A DNA stretch of 64,000 nucleotides from positions 1,798,001-1,862,000 of the forward strand of contig JACDQD010000104.1 of the NCBI GenBank assembly GCA_019843655.1, written 5' to 3'. Both the position numbers and the translations under genes were made by a program. Below the pieces are notes generated by a model. That model did no database searches. It was not told the DNA's origin and saw only the letters and a list, made by a program, of their open reading frames with translations. This document shows, piece after piece, positions 49,360 to 61,900 of this stretch (position 1 is its first letter; every line of letters starts with the position of its first letter). Source of the stretch: Lethocerus indicus. Lineage: Eukaryota > Arthropoda > Insecta > Hemiptera > Belostomatidae.

Positions 49360-52300
49360 GTGGGGGCGGATAGGGTGCGAGTGCGAGTGCAACAGAGAGA
49401 ATGCGACTAGCCCTCTACCCTTTTCCAGGCCATCCCCAATCGTTTTGGGCCAGAGTTGAACAGCGCAATACGGTTTCGTAACCAATTGCTGTCGTTAGCT
49501 GGCAAAAAAAACATTCATAAGACAGCTATAAGCATTTTCAACTTTATATCCTCATATATATAATACCACTGAGCTCAGATTACTGTTTAGAGGTAATCTT
49601 CCGGTAGTACATGGGCCGCGTCATATTGAATATCATCACAATTGAAAGTGTCAAGTTGTAGAAAGCAGCAATCGTATCGCTCTATAGCTTGGCTTTCCTC
49701 CGACGTTAGTGATATTCCATCCATTTCGGTGACAGTGCTGACTGAAGTTGTCAGGTATCGCGCTTCAGTACTTCACTTTAATACTGTCGGAATGCTATTG
49801 ACGAAGGCCGAAAAGTTGAATCTAGTTTAGCCGAATTCCAAATAACCCAGCTGAGCATGCACATCGCACGGATCATATTTCAAGCCCTCGCGTACCGCCA
49901 AGAAAATTCTTTTATTATTGGACACGGAATCTTTTCCTTTTATCATAAACGAATTTTAAGACCGAACTATGATTTGCTAATTATAATATTCCAAAACATT
50001 AGATATCTATCTACTACATCGTGCAGTGAAAAATTACTGAAGCTAACACTGCTATAAGAAATAATTAGTATTCATTTAATCGTGGAGAAGTATTGAATTT
50101 GTGGAGACTGCCTTCTGTAATGTAGTGAAATATTTCCAAAGAAGATTGGAAATAATTGAACGAAATCAGCAATATGTTTTCTACTTAAAATATTCATGTT
50201 ATTACCTCTATTGTATCGTGAATACTTTTATTTTCAATAATTCCCGTACCAATTCACCTTTCTACGCCTTGACGTCCTTCGCACATCCCTTCTTGACGCC
50301 CCTCTCTGCGCAAACGATTATAATAATTGGATTCGGCCCATAAATAACTGTAATTCAAACAGCAATTGTCGGCTCTCAATTCATGGAGCCTCAGTTTACA
50401 GCTGTGATTTTCTCAATGTCACTTAGCGGGTAACTCGTTTAAGTACCGTGAAAAGGCTTAATCTCGGCAGCCTTTTTACCGTGTTCGGGGTTTTTCCGTA
50501 CATTTTATTCTGACTTTCCACTGCCCGAGACCGTGACCTTTCGGGCCGAGCTAGCTCCAGGTATCATCCATAAATAGCCTCTCTCTCGGCACTTCGATTC
50601 ACCGAGTGGGTTTGGCCCGAGATCGCATCGTATTGTACGCAACTGCATACAAATTACTCTTGCCGCGTCTCAGCCATTAGCCGCCTTTGGTATTTAATAT
50701 ATCTGCCGGATACCTTATAGTAATGTGAAGAAGGTAAAATCGGTTTTGTAAACAGTATAATACCCAATCGTAATTATAAAAGAACAATTCTTATATTGTT
50801 TCCTATATGCTTTTTGTCTGACACACAAATCAGTACAGTGTAAAGAATGGGCTCTATTTGAGTTTTCGGGTGTCTGTTACTGGGAGAGAATGAAGTATTA
50901 GTACTTGATGTTTGCACAGAAGTTGCAGTGGAATGTTTCTTACTTCGAGCCGAGGTCTTAATCTCTGCGCCCGAAACATTCAACAGAGAACACCGGGCGG
51001 GTCGTATCTATAGTAGGGAGATTAACTGAAGGCTCTTCCCTCTTTTCGCCCCTCGAATCCTCAGTGAGGAACGGGTCTTGAAAAGGCAGTCCCTCCGAAT
51101 TCAGACGCGTTATGTGGGCCCTGTTTTCATTGGACTCCTCGTTCCCCTCGTCGGGAGAACAAAAAGCCGACAAACCGAGCGTGCCCTCATCCTCGGATTC
51201 CTCGCGGCGGAACCGCAGGAATCAGGCGGTAGGACCTGAACTAGCACCGGCCAAAACTATTGTCACGGTTCGCTGTCCGTTGGTTTGTCCCATATGTATT
51301 AGAATGGTATTCGGATTCCCGACCGTATACATAGAAAAGGAACGGTCCAAGTAAACACAAATACATTAAACATTCAGTGAGACATTATTTATCTTGAGAC
51401 ATTAGCGAAAGGAAATCGGGATTAACACCAGTGATTTACAGCGCGTTATATACTTAACGTCTCGTAGATCGGATCTGTGAGCTGTGACTGAGAATTATAG
51501 GAATCAGATAGCGAATGGAGCGGACACTAATACTGGCTTCTGGTTCTTACTGCTTTTGTACGGTTCCGTCTCCCCTCTTGTCCATTCCTCGTTTATTTCT
51601 ACTAATATTTATTATATAGTAATAGGAAAGCGATAATTCTGTCTCTCGTTATTTTTTACATATTAAGAGTATGTCTACCCAATCAAATCGCAAACTGACA
51701 TAATGGAATTTAATTGTGTTCAATTTGGACATAATTGTGTTGAATTATCAAAAATAATCTATTATTATTTAATACCATTATACTTTAATGCATATATCCG
51801 GTTGAAATATTGGTACTAATCCGTGACCGTTTATAAAAGGAGTTATCTCCTCTCAGGCAAGAAGTAAAATTGTATTGGCGAAGAATTATTTCCAATGGTA
51901 TCGTTCTCCTGGCCGGAGAACACATGTCTTGAATACTAGATACGCATCTCGTTTTCCGCCGCTTTAGGCGGAGTCCTTGACTCCTAATTAATGCGGCACA
52001 GAAGATCTTATCGTGGTCGGGACAAGGCTAGCTGGTACCCAGAATATCGGCCTAGCTCCCGTCATATTTTTTGAAGAAACCTCTAGAAAATAAATTATTC
52101 TTTACCTAAATATGTTTAGAAAGATATGATATAACCGGATAAATCGATGTGTGTGAATCTATTAAAAATAAATTGATGAAAGGTTAAATAAATGTAAACT
52201 AGAAAGGGCCACATCGGTTAAATAAACCTACCTTATATCAAAACCCGCGATCGTACCGGTAATCTCTTTTCGAATAGGAAGCCAACCGATTCGCAGTAGT

Positions 52301-55300
52301 TTTTTTGCATACGCCTCTTCTGTATCGTGCTTCGTTGCTGCTGGACGCCGACCCTTTTCAGGGCCGAGAGACGGACGGACAGTGACCGGAAGAGGAGCAA
52401 GAGATAAAGGGCGTATTTCTTCGTCCGGGCCCATACAAAGGGGGAGATACTGACTGGGCAGGGATCCGAGGGGTGGCCCGAATAAAGTCTTTGAATCCAC
52501 GGACCCCGAACCCCCCCTCGAATGGAGGCCTCGACACCCGGCTAACTAAATCAGGCCCTTCTTCTCTCTCGGCCGCCGGCTTCGTCCACGCTACACGGCA
52601 TATGTCTATTTTTTCACTGGAAAATGTTCCGAATCAGCGTCAGCCCAATCCATTGTACAGGCTGGTCGACTTTGAAGGGCGCATCGAATTTTGAAATGTG
52701 ATGTAACTAAATTCCTCTTGGATACAGTATCCGAACGATAATACATTTTATGTTTTAACATTAAAAGCATTAAACATTAAGAAATCCGTTGTTTGCACGA
52801 GCCAATTAGATGGCGGAATCCAGCCATTGAATACTTTAGGAATCTCAACTCTGGTGAGTTTTCAGGATTTAAATTATAACGAATTATGAAAAAACGCACT
52901 GATTGAAGCCTCGTTTATCTAAGCGGAGGGGGAGGATGTCCGACGGCGTTGAGAAAATCTCGCAGGAAATGCTGTGGGGAGCTTTCATCAACTAGATTCT
53001 AGCCGGTACCATCTCACGCCTAACGAATGTTTTTATTTTCTGTGGAACCCACTATCGTTCTCAATGTGTTGATCCGCTATCAAATGAGACGGCCCTCGCA
53101 TAATATCTAAAATATCGCTAAAATTTGTTAGCTTATACTGCTATCAGTTGTGCCGCTTTACCTCGTATACGGCGTAACGCGGAGCAGGTCTCTATCTGGA
53201 AATATTATGCTATCCGCGAAAGGCAGTTTTCGTCACCCGCAAAAAGTTGCTAATTTATAAGCGCACACTTTCTGAGTTTACAGTGAACTTCCTCCCGGCC
53301 AATTAAAAATGAGGGATGAAGATAAACCTTCTAATCATCGGTCTGAAAGCTATTTCGCCCCTTCCTTCGGCCCGACCCCACCGTATCGGCTCATTTCGAA
53401 TACGGCCGGCTCCCCCAATCGACTCCTCCTCGGAAACTTTGGCCGAACTCCTGACCGGCCACGGTTTCTCTCTCACGTCCATTATATACGGCACTTTATC
53501 TCCGGCTTCCCGGCCGGCTAAGGGGCCCGGGCCCCCGGCCTCTTCCTTCTTCAATTTACTTGGGATGGATGGGCCCCTGCGACCGGGCGCCGACATTAAG
53601 CTCGCTCATTCGGGAAATTTATACAGTTCCTAAAAGGGAAGTGGTGGATTTTGGCAAACCTGGTTAGCGCGGAAAGACAGCGGTTAAACTACGATATCTT
53701 ATCTCTATACTAGATATCCTGAAAAAAAAGATCGGAGAAAATTAAAATTCATTTTAAAATGTATTTACCTTGTACAGATAAAAACGTTCTTTTTCCATCT
53801 GTTCATTAACTGGAGAGTACACCAAGTATGATGAAACACCAGATATTTCACGGTCGATTAATTTTTGTTCGAAATAATATAGTGTTGTTTTGTGGGGGAT
53901 TTAAATCTTGAGTAAACTTGAGTTTCGCTCGGGGCGGACGAAGGTTGATTTCTTGATAGGGATACACATTTATATAAGGGACCTCACCCATTACAATAAG
54001 TTGTGAAGAGGGCCGTGTCCCGGGTTCGCACTTAAGACAAACAACAAAACGCCCACGTCCAATTGTCGAGTGTGTGACACAGAGACGTCACATATATAGG
54101 ATGTGGCCGATTCAATATGTTAATGTGCTCGGCCTTTAGCAATGGCTTGAATTATGACGGTACCGCCATGAATCATAGGCCACCGCCGTCTCCCGACCAC
54201 GACGGGGCCTCGCCGAGTCGGTTATTACGGGCATGAATTATGACTTTAAAATTGGTCTGTAATTAGTGTAAATAAGTCGACACCGCGGTCGGGCATTTAC
54301 GTGCTCGTTTGTTAACCGGACACTGAACGAAAGAAAAAACGATGAGGATGTTTTTTGCCGCCGAACACAAACTCTATCGAATCTCAATTTCCGACACATC
54401 TACGCACTTAAAATATGAAATGATTTAGCACTTTTAAATTGTCTTATAGCCACTACTGGCCTAGTTGCACCGAATATTATAAATAATCTGAGATACATTA
54501 TACATTATCGGTCATGTATTTCTGTTAGTTTACATATTGGTTTAGTTACAAAAATGTATTGTATAATACATTGTAAATTATTGTTGTCTTCTTTGTCCTA
54601 ATTACTGCTGTAAAATAACGATCCCTGTAGCGATCTCATCAGCTTTCTTCAAGAGTCATTCATTTCTGTAAGGCCGTTACCCAGTTATTAGTCGATGGTT
54701 TCACTCCACTCCGAAAGGTGTATAATCACGCCTACGGCCACGGGGTTCGCCCTGCTACCAGTCCATACTTCATTCAGCCCTCTGAACCTCAGTTCTCAAC
54801 TCCTCTACAGTATCCCACTCCGTCATTAAAACAGTGTCCCACCCACCGATACTTTTCGGTGTTTCTTTTAAATTTTATCGCTCCGTACAGATCGTTTATC
54901 TACAGGCGTATCGGCTATCGGCCCATCTGGACCGATGTTTGGTGTTTTTCAATTAGGCTCCATTTCGGCCCCGACTTAACCTCACTTATCCAATCTTATC
55001 TTCGCCTATAGATGGGGTCGCCGATAGCCACTGCGACGTATATAATTATATTAGATTCAGAGTCGGGGCTCCTTTCTTAATGGCTTCGAAATTGCCTGCC
55101 CTATTGGCCCACTCGTGAACGTGTTATCGAACTAATAAAGGTTTGCTATAAACAAAATGGACATATTCGGCATGCTAATTAGTACAGTTCCCAGGTACTC
55201 GTAAACTTGAGCCTACCTGCGAGTTGTTGAGCTCATTAGTTATTCATTTGCAGGTTTATTATAATCACCGACCCAATTAACCTTCCTTATCTTATACCAT

Positions 55301-55391
55301 TGTTGGTTGGGATCATTAATAGCGTTTTAATTGGCTTGTTTTTTCACAACATATATTATTTGTTTTTTAAGCTGTTACTCTCATTTTTCAG
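49357..55391. other. Gene-free stretch
   Basis: Mixed sequence with GC islands at 52.3-52.68 and 53.3-53.6 kb. An isolated consensus donor, CTG/GTGAGT, at about 52852 has only a poor acceptor upstream. No domain is recognisable in any open frame. Confidence 0.45.
53522..53535. repeat. 14-bp perfect GC palindrome
   Basis: GGGGCCCGGGCCCC is a perfect palindrome inside the GC-rich island at about 53.3-53.6 kb. Confidence 0.95.
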
Positions 55392-55506
55392 TCAGTTTAC
55401 ACGTCTCATATGTCACGCTTCAGAAAGATTCGGAACGGGTGGTCTATTTAATTTAGAAGCAATACTTCTTTTTCTGGTGTCAATCCTTCCTGTACCGCCC
55501 TTTTAA
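55392..55506 (+). other. Strong 3' splice site followed by a short open frame
   Basis: GTTACTCTCATTTTTCAG ends at 55391. The downstream frame reads QFTRLICHASERFGTGG and then a hydrophobic tail to a TAA at 55504-55506. A weak donor, GTGGTC, lies at about 55439. The acceptor is good but the coding potential is unsupported. Confidence 0.15.
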
Positions 55507-58355
55507 TATATCAAATGTACCAGTGTTTTAAGATGAATTATAATAGCAATTACAACTCCCCGAGTCGGCATTCCTGGCCGCACCATAAGTCTTAAGAAGC
55601 GTTAAGAAACAGTTTCTACTTTAAAAAATGTCCCCTCGGAGCGTTTAAAATACGCTTAATGTTTCATTTTGGTTTCGAAAGGACGAGCGCAGCTGGGGAA
55701 CCGTCACATGTAAATAGTCTGTCGGTGTACCCAGCCTCTCCTACTGGGCGAGACGCCTTCATTTTCCGCGGTCGAGCGGCTCCCCTCGCGCCCAGTCACG
55801 TGTTCCCCCTTATGAGAACTGGGAAGAGCTTTTTCATCAAGAAGCCCTTCCCAGCTTATAAAGGGTTGGGATGGGGATACGCCCACCCCGGCCCCCGTTA
55901 ACGTCGCAGATGGCATTTATTGGTCGCATTTTTCCGGCCCCACCGCAGAAATACAAGAAGGAAGGAAAGAGAGGTCTTTTTGCGGTCTCCTCGCAATTAA
56001 CGTGTCCTCTTCCGCCTTTAAGGTCTCGGTGGTAAAAAGAGGGCACCCCTCCCCCTTCACAAGTGTGCCAACTTTAATTTCCGATTTTATTAAACCTTAA
56101 CTGCCGTTTAATTATAACCCCGTTCCCCAGCGCTGTTGTTCTGTTAGATCATTGAACCTGCGCAGCTCGAAAAAAGGTACTCATTCTACCGCCATTTGGA
56201 TCCGGAATTTGATTCTGAACATACTATGTTAAACTGGACCCCAATCGGCGGTCAGTATATGAGGATTTCTCTGTTGTATTTGGGAGCGCCGGTCACATAA
56301 ATATAGTTTTAGGTAGTAAGGAGTTATTCAGATGAAACTACCGAACTACTGCAATTATAAATTCCTACAAAAACTAATAAAAAATTAAATTATAATGAAG
56401 AAAATAACGAAGTGAAACTGACTGATATAGACTGATAAATCTACATGCAGAACTCGTAGTACAAGGATAAAAATGTCGAGGAATTCCAAATAATTTGTTC
56501 CCCCCTCCTCAGCCTGAGAAAGAGGAGCAGATGAAACATCAAACGGATTGCATTTGTTGACTGTCATTTCCTTTATTTCTTTCGCTTCGATTGGAATAAT
56601 AAAAATTATGAACCTGCAGGGGGCCCGAAAGCAGAAATTCTTCACCGTGAAGCAATGTATTTGATGAAAACAATTCGGGCGCTGTAAATAACTCCGAGTT
56701 ATTTCGAAGTGGATGGGGAATGTAATTATTCACCTTTCGGTCTGGGAGTCGGATTGAAATCTCGGATATTAAATTCAGTCGGCGTTTTATTCCCTTGGAG
56801 AAATATTTAATATTTGCCCCGATATCATTCGTCCTTTTGTCGGAGAACGGACGAAGGTGGAGAGGAACGAGGACATCGGCACATTGTGACGTTAGATCTC
56901 AGAAAATTAACGGATGAATGAAAGTTTCCTTTACGGTTCATCGTTTTCAAGGTTCTTCTTCTGAGGCATTTCGAATAACAGAATATAACATTTGTACGTT
57001 TTATATGTTTAATATGGTTAAACATAATTGGCGTAAAATGATTGGAAACGCTGGCATCATCAAAAGTATCCGGAGTAACTCAGACAGCATACTTTAGTAG
57101 TCTTAAATAATTTAAATAATCAGAATAGTGAGTATGTACACCCATAAATATCGTAGAATTCCTGCAGTCCAATATTTTGGGACTGATTTAAACTCCTATA
57201 GAAGTAATGTTTCTTTGGATTGAGTTTATCTCCATTATCCGGCCTTGGAATGCGTATCTCTCCACGACATAATCAGATCGGGAGGGTGGCTCTCGAGCGC
57301 CTGTCCTGTGGATTCCTCGAGGGGCCCGACTCGACCCCGAATTTCGGCAAAGGAAAACCCGGGCAAAGAGTTGAAATATTTCGGGGGCACGCCCCGGACT
57401 TGAAAAATCGCCGTCGTTATTTGAATTCCTTCGCCATAGCAGCATTAAATTTCGTGGGGGGATCGAGTCGGGGGGCCGCCCTCGCCCTATTGCCTGTCTT
57501 TATCTAAATGGTGATCACGTGAAGAGCATTGGCCGAACCCAAGTGAAAGACAAATGCGAGACAATTGCTGTTTCTTTGCCCGCTTTTAATTCAAGGTAAT
57601 CGCCCCACATTGTTCAGGATCCTTCGCGTTGTCCAGATAAACGGACTTGGCTTCTGTGCGCGGTCCCCCAGTGGCATGTATTTACGACTTTGTGCCGTGA
57701 GCGTCTGGACTTTATACTATATTTAGTTTCGGAGGACTCTTCCATGGAACTAGTCCCACTTCAATATATAAAGGGGCAACCAATGAATTTAATATGTAAA
57801 TCGTGGATTTCTCAATTTTCATCAATTATTTCAACCCCATAACCGTCTCATCATTGTAAATATCCTTCCGTGAGTATATAATGCACACAGTTGAGGAATG
57901 TTTGTAGGTCGAACTTTGTAACGTTGATCTGCAAAATTCTGCGTTTCGCTTTGAACTACAATTAACCAATTTAGAGTCTTCGCCGTTCACATGACAGATG
58001 TCATTATACTTACTGTGCCAGGGCAGTGGTAAATTTACGTCAACAAATGTATAAAAACTTTGCCGCTTACACGTTTGTTTAAATCAGAAGGATATTTATT
58101 ATTAATTATATATTAATAACAAATATTGCAATTTTAATTTCATTTCATACAATGCGACATATGTTCGATTATTGTTGAGAATCTCGATTATTACTGAAAA
58201 ACTCGAATATTGGTGGTAGTAATTATCATATTCCCGAAGCAGAGGGTTTAGTGGTTTGGTTGATTGTACGGCAATAGTTATTATTAGTAATAATTATTAA
58301 TTTTATTGCGGCATTATAGATTCAGACTTGGGGCGGGGAGCAGTACTGCACTTAC

Positions 58356-58387
58356 CGGCGGACCGATGTAAAAGGAACTGCCGGGAC
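58356..58387 (-). other. Weak candidate exon on the minus strand (32 nt)
   Basis: On the minus strand ATTCCATGTTGCAG precedes a 32-nt segment ending GTCCGCCG, followed by the strong donor GTAAGTGC (plus strand ACTTAC at 58350-58355). The donor is near consensus; the acceptor tract is short. One frame reads VPAVPFTSVRR. Confidence 0.14.
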
Positions 58388-58896
58388 CTGCAACATGGAA
58401 TATTACGGCGCTTTTACGACTCCCGGACATTAAGAACTAATAAAAACTTTTTAAAAAATTTCCCCCGGATTTATCTTTGTTTTAGTGCGGTATCGTGAAA
58501 TTTTTAATGCCGACAGGAGCCCCCAAAATTTTTTCTGTCATTTTTTTTGTTTCCTTTGTTTCCGTTTAACTTAAAGAAGAGAAGCTGGCGGTGCGTCATC
58601 AAACTCAAATCGGGCTTGTTGCTCCGGGCTATAAACGGACTATCAAAACCCCCCGACGACTGGTTTATGTGGGCTCCACATTTTAACTTCCTTCGGGGCG
58701 CGATTTGGAGCAATTCCGGTGCAGGCGTTTTGCCCGGGGGGAAATTCTTTCGCCGGCTCCATTTTATAGAATGCTAATTTTTCATTTATGCACGTACGGA
58801 GATGTATTCAGCATATGGCGTTGATTTAACTGACGGTCGAGGTGTAGAGTATTAAACAAACCTTTGTTAGTCAACAAATATAACCAATAAGCAATT

Positions 58897-58923
58897 AAAA
58901 AGAACGTTTTTATCGTTCTTTTC
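58897..58923. repeat. Short hairpin with T-rich loop
   Basis: AAAAGAACG, ending at 58906, pairs with CGTTCTTTT at 58914-58922 around TTTTTAT. It resembles a bacterial terminator, but nothing bacterial surrounds it, so it is recorded as an inverted repeat only. Confidence 0.65.
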
Positions 58924-61900
58924 AAACTTGTTTACATTTAATCACAGAATAATACCGAATTCTTTTAAATGTAAAAGTACATTTATAATGTAATGAAAGG
59001 AAAATTCAAAGCATTGAAAATGATAGAATCCTCTCTGTTCTATATCCTTCCAACGCGTGTCGTCCGTGCGTTGTAATGGCAGTTGACGGCGTTTGAGGGA
59101 GTCGAAATGTGTCGTGCGCGATGCAGGCCAATTTTCTTGGCTCTGAGTCACACATAATAGCAGTGTGCCGGCCACAGACCTCACGGCTCAATATATCAAG
59201 AGAGGGCCCCCACTAATATTACCGGACACGCGGTTTTAGTATTTCACTCGCCGGAATATTCTTCTAGCTTCCCTGCCCAATTGACCCCGCGTCAATAAAA
59301 AATGGATTATTGTTTGATATGATTCCATTGGAAATAGTCGCCATGCAAATGCACAATCAGCATTGTTACAGCAGAACATAATGTATATCAATGGCCATTA
59401 AATTGTAATTGCAGGATTTATTATAGGCGGTCGATGAATTAGTCCTCAAAATAGATACAAAGTTTTCCTCACGTCCTGTAACCGTTACCCAACTTTACAT
59501 TAGATTCATTATAGGCGTTAATTAGTAGTTTCATTTATGATACTTTAGGATTAAGGAATTATTTTGGCGCCATTTATGTATGCATGTTATTTCTCAATAC
59601 ATCCACTAAATAAATTAAATATAAAAAATAATACATCCCATACACGTAACTCACAAATGTGGCGACCGAAGAATTCTAATGACGAATCGGCCGGGCTAAG
59701 TGATTTAACTGGCGGTTATACGCGGTTGACTCTTCATTTCCTACGAGGCCGCTACCATCGTATACTAATTATGAAAGTATTTCTGGGAGTGTTAGCAGGA
59801 AATTCTTGAGACGTCACGAGCCGTCGGTGCTGTGCTGGAAAGGTCGAAAATAAATAACGCTTTTTGTGAGACTGTGAACTACGATCGGTGAGAAGAATTT
59901 ATAATTTACCTGTTTCTACTGAAATCACGCGATAAAGACAGCTGTCGCTATTGTCTCGGAAGGGCGGGGTTATTATAACGAATTCGTTTTTATCGGATCC
60001 GAATCTATATTTTCTTGTTGCAACGTTGATTTAGTTTTAAAAAAATACAGCTCTCCTCCATTCTCTATAAATGAGGTCATAACTTTTCTCAATGCCGTCC
60101 CTGCCTATATTTAGTTAGAGGCCGTCTTTTTCATGCGCAATATGCTTGCTACACGCTTTATCCTCTCGCTTATATGGCCCCGGGGGGAGAGAATACAAGA
60201 GGGAATCGGTAATAGAATGTATCGATTTAATCTCGGTATCGATCACGTGTGGCTTAATATTAGCATCGTTCATGTCCCGGCGCGTTCGTTCGTCGGCGTT
60301 TGAAATATGTATCGGATTCCAATCGCCTGCCCCCTCCCACAGAATACAATCCCTCAACATTACTTCTCCCCCTGTCTTACATTGACCTCTCTTTCCCTCT
60401 ACCTTTATCAGAATATGTAAAATATTTCTGCTACGAATAACCTATGTTTTTTATGTTTATTCCGATCAAACATTCAGTAATCCGTGCATTTATAATATAA
60501 TGTTATGCTTATTTACGCCTTATATGCAATACATTACGTGTCATAATGGCCTGTATAGAACCCAACTGTTAAATTTCGTTCCGTTATATCTGTGATAATT
60601 GAGCTTCAATGCTTATCATCGCGTTCGGTGAAATTAAATTAAGAAAAGTTCGATTAAATAGATACCGACAATCTTTTACGAGGCTTGAACTACTCCGTTA
60701 ATTAGAAACGATACCGTAGTATTAGTTCTTTGCCCGTGTGGAGGGAATGGTGAGGGGGTTTAATCGATCATCACCCGTCGTCATTACCGTCATCGTTTCA
60801 TGGCGAGAGGATAGTCCACGTTCACGGGCGATCCATCAATCGGTCCGATCGGGAGTCGCTCGATCCAACGTCCCAGTACGACGTGGATCACCAAAGTCCT
60901 CTCCCCCCCGTCGTAAACTTATCGGGCGGGGGCGACTCCCCTTCCGGCGGGGGTCGACCGTCGCTACTGGGGTCGGGGGGCCCTAATTGTACCCCGGCTT
61001 TTTGTTCAGTTCCGCTTGATGAAACCGCTGCGTCAATGTCACTCTTAAAAACTGATACGCCCTCGACGCTAGTCCAGTTGCTTTCCTGTATGGGGGACCG
61101 AGAGTGTCCCTAGTCTATCCCAGTTGCCAGCTCATCTTCTGATTTTATCACGATCATTTGGTTCAATGGCAAACGCTATCTACACAAATTAAGCGAGTGC
61201 GATTGAATTCCATGTTGGCACTGAAAAATCGGACTGAATGTTATTAAATAAACCATTGTTAAATAAAATTTAACGAATCGCGTAGCTATAATATCTAATA
61301 TGACAGGTGTATAAATTTGTTCTCAGCTTAATTTGGGCCTATTTTGGGGCTTAAATGAGAGTGTCTAATAGTTTATCGGGGTGTCTGTAAATTCAGGTGA
61401 GGTAACAATTAAAACTCCCACCCACTTCCTTAAAAATAAATGTGGGAAGTTGAGAATGAGGTTCGGGGTTTTAAATAAATTGTCTTCAATATTCGTGCGC
61501 CGCCCAGATAAAGTCAGTTTTAAATCGGGGCCCGCCCAAGTTAGAGGGAAGCGTCTTGACCCCTTTTCCACCCCTTGGCACCGATTGCAATCGACTTTCC
61601 CAAGTTTCCTCCTTTTTTTTTCTTTATTCGCAGGTTCTTTATTGTTTTTAAATTGGATCGCTTTCCCGTGACCGGCCCACGGTCGGAGTCCGGGCGTTAT
61701 TCGATTTGACAGCGGCCCGAGGGTCCACATCCCCCTTACGGTCATTCCAGAAGAGGATTCGAATATTGCTAGGCTATACGGGCCAGAATAACACCGGATT
61801 ACCCCATGAACTGTGTCGTCGACCACTTATTTCCAGTTTATTACGTACGCCCCGAACAGAGTTACTAAATGTACGCTTGTGTATTATTATGATTATTCAC

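Noticed and set aside
58897..58923. Rho-independent terminator
   Set aside because: The stem-loop looks like one, but there is no bacterial gene in the window and all other signals are eukaryotic.
58942..59191. Overlapping minus-strand open frames (80 and 61 codons)
   Set aside because: Two frames of similar length over the same DNA and neither resembles a known protein.
61365..61826. 153-codon open frame on the minus strand
   Set aside because: GTG start, overlapping open frames on the other strand, no domain.
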